A DNA stretch of 64,000 bases, from positions 372,639,258 through 372,703,257 of the forward strand of contig CM068372.1 in NCBI GenBank assembly GCA_034769895.1. Direction: 5' to 3'. The notes below the pieces were generated by a model. The model worked only from the letters and a program-made list of their open reading frames with translations, was not told the DNA's origin and did not search any database. Source of the DNA: Magicicada septendecula. Taxonomy: Eukaryota; Arthropoda; Insecta; Hemiptera; Cicadidae. Each line of letters begins with the position of its first letter. The stretch's first letter is position 1. This document shows, piece by piece, positions 32,801 through 44,582 of this stretch. The position numbers and the translations under genes are program-made.

Positions 32801-34924
32801 AGGTATAATTATGTGTTGCAATTATACTAATTTGTGGAATTTAATCATGTAATTACCCAGTTAGGTTAGTTATACCAAATTAATTGAATTTACGTGATAT
32901 ATTAGTTATTTTGATAGTTAGTATAATTACTGCAATGAGACTCTAATAGTTGTATAAATGATATGAAATTTACTATAATTCATTCAAGTGACGTTAATGT
33001 CTGTTGCAAGGTAAATTTGACAATAATGAACGCATAAATACTCAGTAAAATAAACACTTATTTATTAACATCATTCAAGTAAAGAACTTCAATATATGGA
33101 TACAAATTATACCCTGTAAATACATTCATAAAAGAGAACACATATATATGAATCAAATTACAATATGAATTCACTACGTCGTTCGCTGAAAACATACACA
33201 TACATATATATAACACAATCAACATATAAATCTTACACTAATGCGTTCATTTTTTGCCTCAGATGAATAGCTTTATTTAAAATTACTATGATAATCAATC
33301 TAATTCTCAAAGGGTGATTTCTTTGAAAAGAGTCAGGTCAGTAGAGTTACTATAACAATAACAACATAAAGATTTATTTGTGAAATGGATTATCCAACAT
33401 TTCCATCGGCGAAACTCCTTCCCATTGATGATCCATATGTATAAGGTTGCGTAGCTTCGATGTCACCATCACTTAACACTCGCGGATCAGATTCACTCGC
33501 GGTGTGTGCGTGTTCCGTTGATGTTGGCCGTTACTATCAGAGTCTATGAAGTTATGTGTTGTGTGAGTACGTTCATTGTTAATAATCGTGTATACATGAC
33601 TGTCTATCGTCAAACTTCTTCTTGTATTTATATATGTTATTGTATTGTGTTTTAGATTACGTGGTGTATTGTTCTATTCGGTATTGTAACACTTCGCACT
33701 GTACAACAATACGTTTTTGTTGTTCGGTAAAGCATTAACGAAAGTTCTGTGAGTCTGTTATTAAATGAAAACTGCGAATAATTGACTTAGTTCTTAATAA
33801 GCGGTAGCTGAGTAAGATAAAATAACTGAAAGTTTTTAACCACTGACGTATACTGCATGATTGAGTCACTGCGGATACACTATGACAGAATAACTTGTCA
33901 ATATTGAAATGCTGTGTTAACTGATCAAAGCACTGAGTAACTGAGTTCCAGAGTCAAACTGATATACGTATATTAACTGAGATGTATTAAGACTGAGAAT
34001 GTATACTGTGACTGAGAAATAGGATAAGATTGAAAAGTTTATGAAGACTGCTCTCTCCGCGTGCCCTGTAAACAGTTTTTATTAAGCTTCATTTACCACA
34101 ATGCAATATCCTGGCAAACACGCCTTTGGTCAACCATGATAGGTCAGATGAACTCCTACCCTTATGTAGAACTATGCTTCTCTACCTCTGATTCGTTGTT
34201 CGCGTTGCTATCATGACGACGGTCCTCTCCACCTGCACCCTGGGAAGATGCCGGATTCTGGTTGGTCATCTGGTATCCCCTCAAGTACACGACGAAAGGG
34301 CTCCATACCTTTTCCTAAAATGTAGAGCAATTCCTCGCCTGTCGATCAAGCTTTTGTCTAAGTATACTCTGGAGGTCTGCTGCTGTTCTCATGCGAACAA
34401 TACGTCGCATTTTTGTTATTGTCTGACTATCCATGACCCTTTTCTGTCAATTAGCAGCACACTGCGTGTCGTCGTTTCCAAGACGCCACTCCTGTTCCTC
34501 GTCATAAATATCAGTTGTCACCAGTGAGATGTCTTCCCGCTGTGCGCACATTCGGTCCTATTCACTAGATATATGCTGTTTCTTCTCATACAGGGTGAGT
34601 ACCATTGTGTGAGTACTCCTTTTTTTACTGCTGGCATGCTTCAAATTAAGCTTACAGCGTGTGCTCGCTACAATTTCTCCGTATCTGGGCCACTGTGCTG
34701 CATTTCTTTGTCCGGTTTGTTGTGGGCTGTAAATCTCGGTTGAGTCGAGTCTGTCACAGGCGAACCTTACTTCCTATTGTAATGTTGTGTCAGGCATACT
34801 CTTATTGTTCCTGGCAAGCGTCTAGTTGACACCTCATTAAGTTGCTTCCTTATTTATTGCTTCTGGCCCGGGTTGGGGTGAACTAGCTGGTGTAACGTAT
34901 TTCTTGATCAAAATTTTAAAATTT
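32801..34924. mobile_element. Insertion of unknown type splitting the DDE transposase
   Basis: About 2.1 kb separates two collinear parts of one transposase. The first half is AT-rich, and 33400-34900 is GC-richer with no recognisable protein. A TGTAATTACC start at 32848 and a GGTCATTACA end at 34934-34943 look like LTR termini, but they have no matching flanks, and the end overlaps what appears to be transposase sequence. Exact boundaries are unresolved. Confidence 0.4.
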
Positions 34925-35391
34925 TAAATTTTTGGTCATTACAAAGGGAGTTCGCTGTGATGAGACAATGAGAAAAGAACAGCTTATTAAGTTGCTTGAC
35001 ATACACCGGCCTAAAGAAAAATTATTTACAGTCAGTATGTACATTTCTTGTGTGGGTCATACTGTTACAATGTTACCACCATGTATGTGTGATTTTGAAG
35101 CCAGTAGAATTATCTTGCCCAAAAATAAAACATTATGACAGAAAACAAAATTGCAACAGAAACCTAAGCCTTCATAAACTGGAAGAATTAACAGAGCTGG
35201 CTATTCAGAATGTGACACCAAAAGACTGGGAAACTTATTGTAAACAAATTGGAGAAATTGTAGCAAAGTATTGGAAAGTGACTGCTGTAACTGACAATAT
35301 CATTATGAGTTTGGGTTTAGAAAATGGTGACAGTGAGACAGAAACAATATCAACCAGTGGTAATAGTGATGCCAAAAGCGATTTAGCGTAG
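34925..35391 (+). pseudogene. DDE transposase, C-terminal part (broken)
   Basis: ITKGVRCDETMRKEQLIKLL, then GHTVTMLPPCMCDFEASRI, resemble the WLxxKGIxxDExxxKxEL and GHxVLRLPPYHCxLNPIE segments. The C-terminal part follows in another frame with LAIQNVTPKDWETYCKQIGE and an acidic, Ser-rich tail (SETETISTSGNSDAKSDLA). One frameshift near 35120 separates them, and the last catalytic residue region reads FEAS, not NPIE. Confidence 0.7.
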
Positions 35392-35646
35392 CCATTGTAT
35401 TAGCTGGAAAGTATGCACATGTTTTCACATAGGCTAGTATGCTTTATACTGTAAACAAGCAGCTCTATCTTGCTTCCTCTGTATAACTATCAGCCACATG
35501 GGATACATTCACATGCAATGTATGTGTCATTCTGATCTCAAAATAACTAATCAGCTCTTGTATTGTTTTGGCACACATTTTATTTAATAATTTTAATGAA
35601 AGTTAGTCGAGATTATCCTAAAGTCCAGATTAATGAGATTCTACTG

Positions 35647-36120
35647 TATTGACACTTTCAGATCACCGTTACTTGCACAAGTTTAGTCTGCATTGGTAGT
35701 TTATATTATTCTGTATTGGTAGGCTTAAGCATGTAGTTTATATTAATCATCATAATTCATAATTGTGGTGAATGTGCATAGTATGTTTAGAACTGAAAGT
35801 TACTTACATAAATTGTCAATATGTCATGTCTGATTGTCTGCAAAACGTTTCATTGGCTCTTAGCCATCTGATTTTTTTTATTCCTTGTTCATTACATATA
35901 AGAAATAACTCCGCCATCTTAATGTATTGTTATGACATCACAGAATAATCTATGTGTTTCTCGAATGATCCATTGGAATCCAGCTGAATGTTGTGGTGTA
36001 CGTGATTTCAACATGTGCTTGCGAGACTTTTCTAGACGCCGCCAGCTTCACTGACTGTATCAAGGCCGCAATTAATTACGTCGTAGTGTAGAGATAACGC
36101 GTAGTAGTGGAATGTTCTGG
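35647..36120. other. No gene seen; possible left part of an LTR
   Basis: Mostly AT-rich. From about 35927 the sequence becomes less AT-rich and leads into a strong core promoter. Confidence 0.35.
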
Positions 36121-36133
36121 TCTGTGAGCGGGG

Positions 36134-36167
36134 TATAAATACTCGGCGTCCGCGGCTTTAGTTCAGT
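36134..36167 (+). promoter_or_regulatory. TATA box plus initiator core promoter
   Basis: TATAAATA at 36134-36141 is followed 31 bases on by the arthropod initiator TCAGT (36163-36167, expected +1 at A36165), inside a local GC-rich patch. No downstream ORF is visible, but an ATTAAA follows at about 36387. A solo LTR with U3, R and U5 is the simplest reading; a first exon of an unseen gene is the alternative. Clear termini and target duplication were not found. Confidence 0.5.
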
Positions 36168-36935
36168 TATTATCGGTCAATATTACTCTGTGCGTTCAAG
36201 TGCTTATTAGTGCGGTTCGTAATATTGTAGTGAAGTGTTGTGTTTTGTAATCGGGGGGGGGGGGGGACAATTGTAATACAATTGTATTTTATATCAGCTG
36301 ACATTTTTCTATTGCGTGTGAACAATTTTTATTTGATTTGTTATAAGAGACTGTCTTGTTAATTACAAACTGTTTAATTGTGATAATTAAAGCTGGTGAT
36401 TAGTGACTTAATTGGTGTCTTGTATTTTGTTTTCCACTGTACCTACAACGATCAGGAGACCGTCATAACTTTATGATTTTTCACACAAATCTAATTACAT
36501 AATTTAAACATAAAATGGTCCTTTCCAATCCTTCCTAAACCCAATTCCCAAAACAATCTTTTCTACAGATGGCAACACATTTTTACGTATTTTCACATGC
36601 AGTTAAGCAGTACAATCTTTTGTAAGTGGTACACTTCTCCTTCACAGCATGACTTATCAGTACTGTTGTATACTCAAAACAATGAACAAGTAGTGCTAGT
36701 ACAGATAATGGGAAAGTACCAATACAAGTATGTGAGTGCTTTTATAAAAATAATTTTTGTTTTGTTTTGTTACAAAATATCCATTCCCATTTGTTTTGAC
36801 TTCTTCCACTCAAGCGAACAACAGTACTTTTGTAAATAATCTACTATATCTGCTGACCATGCATATGTTCATTACTTTAATTTATAGAAAAACTGTGAAT
36901 TTTTTTGTACAAGAATTCTGTATTTCCTACAATCA
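36168..36935. other. AT-rich, no gene seen; G run at 36251
   Basis: About 14 Gs occur in a row at 36251-36266. The rest has no recognisable feature beyond the LTR-like continuation to about 36445. Confidence 0.4.
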
Positions 36936-38212
36936 CAGTAGTGTGCAAATTAATTGGGACAACAGTAAAATATTTTAAAATAATTGTTTCTATTGAAGTA
37001 ATTTTACTTACATTCAATAATTGAAAACTAATATGAAATATTCCCTCCTCTAGCTTTGATAACCTCTTTTATTTGATTTGGCAGTGATTCCACTAAATTA
37101 CAACACATATTTTTCAGCTCTTTGTTGTGATACCACATTTTTATAACGTTTTCAATCAACTGAACTTTTGTTGAACAGTCCATCTTGCCAAGGCATCTGT
37201 TTACTAAACTCCACAAATTTTCAGTGGGTTTAAATCTGTAGAATTTACAGGCCAATCCAGATTATTTACAGTGTTTTCTTGTATAAAATTTTTAATTAAT
37301 TTTGAATTATGGCGTGAAGGGTACAATTTTTCTTTTTATAATTTCTAAGTATATCAATGAGTTCATCATTCCTTCCACTGGTACTAAGCTTACAGGACCA
37401 GTAGATGTGAAATAACCCCAAAACATATTTTTTGGAGGATATTTAACGGTCTGCTGAAGATGTTCAGCTCTCACTGGTTCATGAGTGCTTTTTCTGACAA
37501 CTACTGCTCTGTACCCTTGGACTAAAAACCTTCTTCCCATCATCACTACTCCAAGATTTGTATTTTCTGGCCCAAGTTAAAAGTTTTTTTCTTCATTGCA
37601 GGTGTCAATAATTGTTTTTTAATTGGTTTTCTAGCCTTCCGCCTTGCTTCAATAAGCCTGCGCTATACTGTTGAAGAATCAGTGCTGACACCAGTAGCTA
37701 GTAAATCTCTTTGAAGATCTTGAATTGTCTTCCGAGGATGAATTTTACTATTTCGAAGTAGAATTTTATCAGTTCTAGGAGTTGTTTTGCGCTCTTTTCC
37801 ACAATTGGCCTTTCTTTTTGTAGAAAGTGTTCTTAAATCAAGGTGACTATTAATTATTCTTGAAACACTAGATTTTCCCACACCAACTGTTGCAGCAATG
37901 TCTCACAGTCATACACATATGCTCACTTAAAGCAACAATCTTTATCCTTTTCCTGGGAGTTATATCCATTTTTATAAACTCAAACAGTAACTAAATGACT
38001 ATCAAACACATATATTCCTTACAAAATCTAGCACTAAACTGAGACAAAGTGATTCCAGTTTAACAAAAACTGGCCAAACAACTTTCTACAAGTCAAGGTC
38101 AACCTCCTACATTAGCCCAAACGAGCTAAAACCGGTTTCAGGTAACTTCTCCAACTAAAATAAACATTTTTATGAAAAAATTGGTTTGTTCCAATTAATT
38201 TGCACACTACTG
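36936..38212 (-). mobile_element. Tc1-type transposon, dead copy
   Basis: Inverted ends CAGTAGTGTGCAAATTAATT at 36936 and, in inverse, at 38193-38212. A TA follows the right end; the left flank is CA. It is 1277 bp, the usual Tc1 size, with minus-strand transposase remnants inside. Confidence 0.88.
37028..37971 (-). pseudogene. Tc1 transposase pseudogene
   Basis: Starting near 37971 as MDITPRKRIKIVALSEH, it continues in several frames. The paired-type helix-turn-helix is GKSSVSRIINSHL followed by RKTTPRTDKILLRNSKIHPR. The catalytic part has PPKNMFWGYFTSTGPVSLVP. The C-terminus has FKPTENLWSLVNRCL, where the family has LNPIENLWG. Frameshifts and stops occur at about 37900, 37650 and 37280. 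Confidence 0.85.
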
Positions 38213-38989
38213 TATTTAATGTTTACAGAATTTACATGAAATGTGTAAACATTTTGTGACTTACAACTTAAAAATGCATGTTTACCCAAGGGCGTGCCAT
38301 CATTACATGTTGCCTGTTAAAAACTAACAGATGTATCATAGTAATTGAAGGAAACAAGAAGATAAAAGTTAAACTGTATAATCTGCCTGGTGTTGCCACA
38401 ACTGGACAGATTTACACCTGGTTTCACCATCCTTTCTTTTGATTGGGACTTCATACTTATAAAACTATTTACTAAGATTAGCTGTTTAATGAAACTTTGT
38501 TAGAGTTGGTGGTTCCTCTGAGTTTTTAAATTGTTTGTAAAGAGATTGTAGGTTTTGTTAAGAAATCTGTAAAATTCTGGGGATAGAGATCTAGAATTCT
38601 TTTCTTTTTTAATATCTGAGATCAAACAACATTTTAAATCACTAATTTTGCCCATAATTTATCTTTCAGAGGTTTTTATATTGCATTATTACTTCTTCTA
38701 AACAGAGATGGATTAAATTTTTGCATGCCCATAATTCAAAAACAAAATATTTTCAGACCTATATTTTTATAACAATTATTTTCTTATTTTTAGCTCTGGT
38801 ATCACGTGAAGCAGTGTTGCAGAACATTCTGTATATATGAAATGAAATCTTTAGTCTGTCTAAATGTAATGAATCATTTCTGAAGTTAGTGTTTCAGACC
38901 CAATGTTCTACACTATCAAAGGCTTTCACAAAATTGATAAGTGACATAAAAAGAGAGATCTGGTGCTTGATAGCCTTTTCGATTAATAT
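38213..38989. other. AT-rich, no gene seen
   Basis: No recognisable coding or repeat structure. Confidence 0.45.
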
Positions 38990-39140
38990 TTTCTAAATAT
39001 AATTATTAATTATTTCACTACAGATTCGGAACACAAAGTTTTTTATGGGTAAAAACATAAAAGTTTTACCTTATAACCTGAAACAGTTTTCGCTTTTAAA
39101 AAGCTTCTTCAGAGGCTTTCTGATATTTTTGCTCTTAATA
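38990..39140 (-). mobile_element. Penelope-like 3' tail fragment
   Basis: The reverse complement reads AAGCCTCTGAAGAAGC, then GAAAACTG, then AAGGTAAAACTTTTATG, then AAAAACTTTGTGTTCCGAAT. This is block by block the tail of PLE-1 (4290-4420). Only the tail is present, as expected from extreme 5' truncation. Confidence 0.75.
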
Positions 39141-39290
39141 TTTTCATTGTTAAATGATGATTGCAAATACTAAAAGCCTCCCTGAAGTCAGCTTGTCCTA
39201 TGGGGGGGGGGGGGGCAAATCAAAATGTATAGTACCTTATGTACAATGCTCTTGAAGAAAATGAGGATAAAATTAAATTAGAATGCATAG

Positions 39291-42200
39291 TGTAATATAA
39301 AATAATATTACAAATTATATAATATAAAAATAAAATATAATAAATTATATTGTGTGTAGATTTTGTGATAACAGCGTATTGTGCTCTCCTTTTTACCCCA
39401 CTAGTTAGGCTAGTCAATTTGTAATATAATTTCAAATGTAATAATAAATAAAATATAAAGATATTTTATGATAAGAATTGTGTATGTTGTCTGGATCTCG
39501 GTATTGAACTCCCCGATGATACAGCTCCACTTTGAATTCACCAAATACAAAGAATAGATTTAGTATGAATATGTTATAACTCGGTGTGATTGATTGATAA
39601 ATAACAAATAAATCAAACTTTATAAATTGTGAAAATATTTTTTTTTTCTTTTTCTTGTATTGAGTTTGATTGAATTATTTAATTTAATTAATTAATAATT
39701 AATTAATTAATTGATTGTGTAATTTCCTTATATATCTATTCTCTCACTGTAAATTATTTTTTTGTTTAATAAAAAATAATAGTAACATTAATTATAGAAA
39801 TAAAAACAATGCTGGTAAATGAGTAATGATTTGCGTTTATTAACATTCAAAATTATGCGCCAGTCAAACTGCGCATGTCCCAGGCACTGGCTAATATTTG
39901 CTACAGTCGGTAGTGAAAAAAATCAACAAATATATTTTTACAAGTTTAGATTTGTGGTTCTTTTAACGAGTCGAAATGGTCAGAGGGCAAGGAACAAGAT
40001 ACATTCTTAACAGGTATTCTTAAACTAAATGGTAATAGCTGAAATAGAACAAAATTATTACTACAATTGTCAATTAAATAAAATGAATTTTGCGAACCGA
40101 GTCGAAGAAATGACGTCACTCCATTCAAGTAGGCACTGCACCGTCTTTGTGAGGAATCCAGTAATGGCCGCCGTCTACTCGATTTTAACTGCGATGCTGT
40201 TGGAATTGGCTGATCTTCCCCCACAGAAATAAAACGATGTTCCCTTTTCTGCGAAGTGGTGTTGGTCCAGGAATATAGTGTGGAATGTCCTCTCGTCGTC
40301 TGCAATGTCGATTTCTTGATGGATTTCTTGTTTTGTGTCCGGTGTTCAAATATGTGTGTTGGTTTTCTGTGAATTCGGTCCAAAATTTGTTCAAAATGGC
40401 TGTCGATTTCTTGTGTTGAGTTTTATGGTGTTATTACTGTGTTTTGGAAATTTGTGAAGTGTTAGAAATTGATAGTTAAGGTTATTTCACTTTTTAGATC
40501 ATCTCCGTTACACGCCACATAACCACACTTGGTTTTATACAAATTATTTTGTTTTCAGTACTCTGCTAACACATTTCCAACTATTCCGCTTTTCGATTAA
40601 CAATAGACTAATAGACGCAACGTCGTCGTTTTAGGGCAATTTGTGCTATGTCTTTTTCCTCTTCATATTGTTTAACTATACAAATATCTGTCTAAGTCTT
40701 GGTTCACTACCTAAATATACATAATAAGTTTTCTTATTTTTTACTGTATTTCAAATATTTCTTAATTTTACATGAATCTAACTATTCAGTAATATTGATT
40801 ATTTAATTTTACATCTTTTGATATATAGCTGGGTTTGTTTCAAGCTCATTTAAGCCCAAAAATTACAATTTTATATAATGATTGTATGCCTCATATTTTG
40901 TACAAATTTAGTGTTTTAAAGGTTTTTATTTGTTTTTTCTTATAATATTTCCATGGAATATACTTAATAATTCCGTGACTACTTTGTTGTTAATGATTTG
41001 GTTGTTAAAACATTTCAATATTGATTAATTTACTGTTTAGTCTGATTTGATTACTATCATAGGCCTATTATTGACTGTTTCCAAAAGAAGTTAATTTCCT
41101 TTCCTTTGTCATTCTATTTGCTATTAACTGTATCTGTATTAATTATATTTTCAATTTCTGTATTGTATATATTGAATTCTATTCCTATTACATAGATTAA
41201 TTCTCTGATAGATAATTTTTTGGTTTATATGCCAGTCTGTGTTTACTAAAATGGTGTCTTAGCTGGTCTGTTTGTACATTATACATGGTTTACTGTTTTG
41301 CATAAAATTATTACATTTTTATGTCCTACTTGCCTCTCTGCCTTAACAAACTTGAAAATTAGTTAACATTAATTTGAACACAACAGAACATCTTATTATC
41401 TACTATTTTTCATATATCACCTAATTTTAACAAAAACATCTTATTCCTATTAATTTTAACTGTATCATCAAATGATAACAAAATATCTTATCCTTATTAT
41501 TACCTAGACATAATTTAATCAGAAAATAAAAAACTCCTATTACTAGTAATACTGTCAGTCATTAACTGTCTTTTGTATTTATGTTTCTTTTGAAAACAAT
41601 TCAACTGTGATTAAAAAACATCTTGTATCTATTATCACCTTATATCTAAAATATTATCTAATTAACAATAAATAACAAACATCTTATTATTAGTTATACC
41701 CTCAGTTATGAACTGTCCTCTGGTATTTTTGTCCTTCTCACAATTTACTTAACTGTAATTAAAGAAAACATTTTATGGGTAATAGTATTTCTTATATCTA
41801 ATTTAAAAAACTCTTATTACTGATAATGTTGTCAGTCCTTAGACTGTCTTTGATTCTAATGGTTTTACTAGTATTATTCTACACTCATGGTAGTCTTTTT
41901 ATAATATTTACACTTCATTGAATATTTTTTCATCGATTTTTTAGCTATGTTTCTCACTACACTCACTGTAGTTTCTTATTTTTGTTACCTCACTTCACTT
42001 TATTGGGTTCTACACTATGGTAGTCTTTTCAGTGGGTTCTACACTATGGTAGTCTCTTTTGATATATTTTTTATATCACACTTTATTACAATGTGTCCTT
42101 TATTTTGGCTACACTACTAGTAGTCTGTTTTAATAGATTTTTTATGACATATTATTCTTACAACTAGTCTACAATTTGGTTTTCTGGGATTGTATCTTGT

Positions 42201-42682
42201 AACTTGTTCTGGGTCTACATATATCAGTTTTAATTTTGTTTCATGGTAAGTATTACATGACTATCATTTTGTTTTGGCATATCTCTTCCTGTTCCTGGTC
42301 TCTTTGTGGGAATCTTGATATGTTTTGTCCTTTTTTCAAAATCACATTAGTAGTTTCTGGTCTTGTGGTTTCTCTGCATCTTGACCTTATTATTATTTTT
42401 CCCTTATTAATATGGTTTCATCCTTTTATATGGTCCTTCCCTTTTTACTGCTTCCCCAATCTACTGGGTATACTGCTGGTTTAACTGGTTTTTACATAGT
42501 AAGTTATTTTAATCAATGGTTTTCTTTGTTATTTTTCATTTTTATTAATATTTTATTGACTTAATATACAGTTTCTAGTGTAATCCTTAAAACAATTTAT
42601 TCTTCTCACTCACTATGGAACTTTTTCCTTTATTTATGTTGCATTAAGCTAAATGTTTAGCGTGATAATTTGTTATGTTACA
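39291..42682 (-). repeat. Ty3-type element 3' LTR (3392 bp)
   Basis: In minus orientation it starts TGTAACATAAC and ends TTTATATTACA. The long U3 is T-rich on the plus strand. A 145-codon minus-strand frame (39946-40383, start MDRIHRKPTHIFEH) and an overlapping 69-codon frame (40185-40394) lie in its only GC-richer part and recur in the other LTR. They match nothing I recognise and may simply be LTR sequence. Confidence 0.93.
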
Positions 42683-43689
42683 TATGCTCTCCTGTAAAAG
42701 TGATTAGTTCAGATCATACTCTTAGTATGGATGAAATAATTACTACTAATTCTTTTGTATTTACTACATTTCCTTCGTGATTACATGTTTTCACTTTATA
42801 TACCTTCTTTTTCCACCGTTGCTTCCTCTCAGATGATGTGTATCTCCTTCATTAGTTTCTTTCTTCATTAATAAGTGATCTTCAATCTCGTGTATAACAT
42901 TATCATTTTATATTCTTTCTTATTTGGTGCTTCCTCACCAGTATGTTTACTCCCTAACAAATTAATTGGAACAGTTCAGAGTGGCACTTTTGGCTTCAAT
43001 CCCTGCTGTCCAATACTTCAATTGAGTCCAGAGGTATTATCATCTCTGCTCAACACATAAGACTGATGGCATTTTCTACATCCAGTCATAAAAATAAATA
43101 AACAGTAAAAGTAGTCATTTTTGACTAAAATAAACATCTTTAGATTCTTCACTTCATAATACTTTATATTAATTAATACTTTTATACACTTGACTCTTCT
43201 TCTCTCTTAAAGCTTATTCCATATTAGGTGGTTTAGGTATGTGGTATAGTATACATTTCATCATGTTTACATAGTAAGTAGTATTTATATTTACTCTTTC
43301 TACCATCTGGTATCCATTGAGTTATTTTTATTGCTCATGGTGTAACATGAATTAATTCTTTATCACTTTCACTATAACAGTGGTTATTGCAACAACATTA
43401 TCATTATTAGTATCAGGGTTTTTTGGTTTCTGGTCTCACTATTTGGTCTTTACTGAGTTGGTCCTTCTTCATTGTTCCATTTTTATTAAATTATTTTCTT
43501 TGTGAGTTTGGTTAAGTTGTTTCGATTAAGTCATATGATATTCTGGTTTCCTTCCTCCTTCAGAATTTTGTATCTCTTTCTTACAAAATCTTTTTTCATA
43601 TTCCAGAGTTATTTCTCATCATTTGTATGAGTAATGATATGAGCTTAATATTTTTTAATTTTAGATATTTTTATTCAACTACATTCTTT
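42683..43689 (-). other. Ty3-type element 3' internal region, no env
   Basis: There is no open frame over about 80 codons. On the minus strand a short purine-rich stretch, ACAGGAGAGCATA, abuts the 3' LTR and may be the polypurine tract. Confidence 0.6.
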
Positions 43690-44582
43690 CTTATTCATAG
43701 TTGTTTTTCAAATATTTTGGTGTAAGTTGTACTTATTATTGTTTTGAATTTTGAAAATCTTTATTCATCAAAATTCTTTTCTCATTCATAATAGTCTTTG
43801 AATGTTTGGTGTAAGTGGTACTTACTAAGTTTTTGAACTTGGAAAATTATTATCTCCATCCAAATTCTTATTTCGTTCATAATAGTCCTTCAAATGATTT
43901 GGTGTAAGTTGTACTTACTGATTTTTGAATTTTGATGTTTTTATTTCTCAAAATTCTTTTTATTTTAGTTCATAATAATCCTTGAATATTTGTGTAAGTT
44001 GTCCTTACTGATTTTTGAATTTTGAAGTTCTATTATTCTATCAAAATTCTTATTTCATTCATAATAATCTTTCAAATGTTTTGTGTAAGTTGTACTTACT
44101 AATGTTTTTGAATTTTGAAGTTTTTATTTCTCAAAATTCTTTTTATTTTCGTTCATAATAATCCTTGAATATTTGTGTAAGTTGTCCTTACTGATTTTTG
44201 AATTTTGAAGTTCTATTATTCCATCAAAATTCTTATTTCATTCATAATAATCTTTCAAATGTTTTGTGTAAGTTGTACTTACTAATGTTTTTGAATTTTG
44301 AAGTTTTATTTCTCAAAATTCTTATTATTTTCGTTCCTAATAATCTTTCAAATGTTTTATGTAAGTTGTCCTTACTGATTTTTGAATTTTGAAGTTTTTA
44401 TTTATCAAAATTCTTTTTGCATCATTCATAATAATCTTTCAAATGTTTTGTGTAAGTTGTACTTACTAATGTTTTTGAATTTTGAAGTTTATTATTCCAT
44501 CAAAATTCTTATTTCGTTCCTAATAATCTTTCCAATGTTTTGTGTAAGTTGTCCTTACTGATTTTTGGAATTTTGTAATTTT
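43690..44582 (-). repeat. 92-bp tandem array 3' of pol
   Basis: About ten imperfect units. The word GTAAGTTGT recurs at spacings near 82-94 bases (about 43730 to 44544). Two unit types alternate: GTACTTACTAATGTTTTTG and GTCCTTACTGATTTTTG. The later copies therefore form roughly 184-bp dimers. The array stops at the pol stop codon. Confidence 0.88.

Larger units (their letters stand above)
31264..35646 (+). mobile_element. Tc1/pogo-superfamily TIR transposon, decayed and interrupted
   Basis: The left end CAGTACAATGTCATTTATCT and the reverse complement of the right end, CAGTAGAATCTCATTAATCT, are inverted repeats matching at 17 of 20 bases and continuing GGACTT. A TA follows the right end; the left flank reads CA, probably a mutated TA. 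The interior encodes a decayed DDE transposase on the plus strand. A block of about 2 kb (about 32.8-34.9 kb) splits that gene. Confidence 0.7.

Noticed and set aside
42683-44582. Envelope gene downstream of pol
   Set aside because: The largest frames are about 60-80 codons and the region is mostly a tandem repeat. There is no signal peptide or transmembrane plan.
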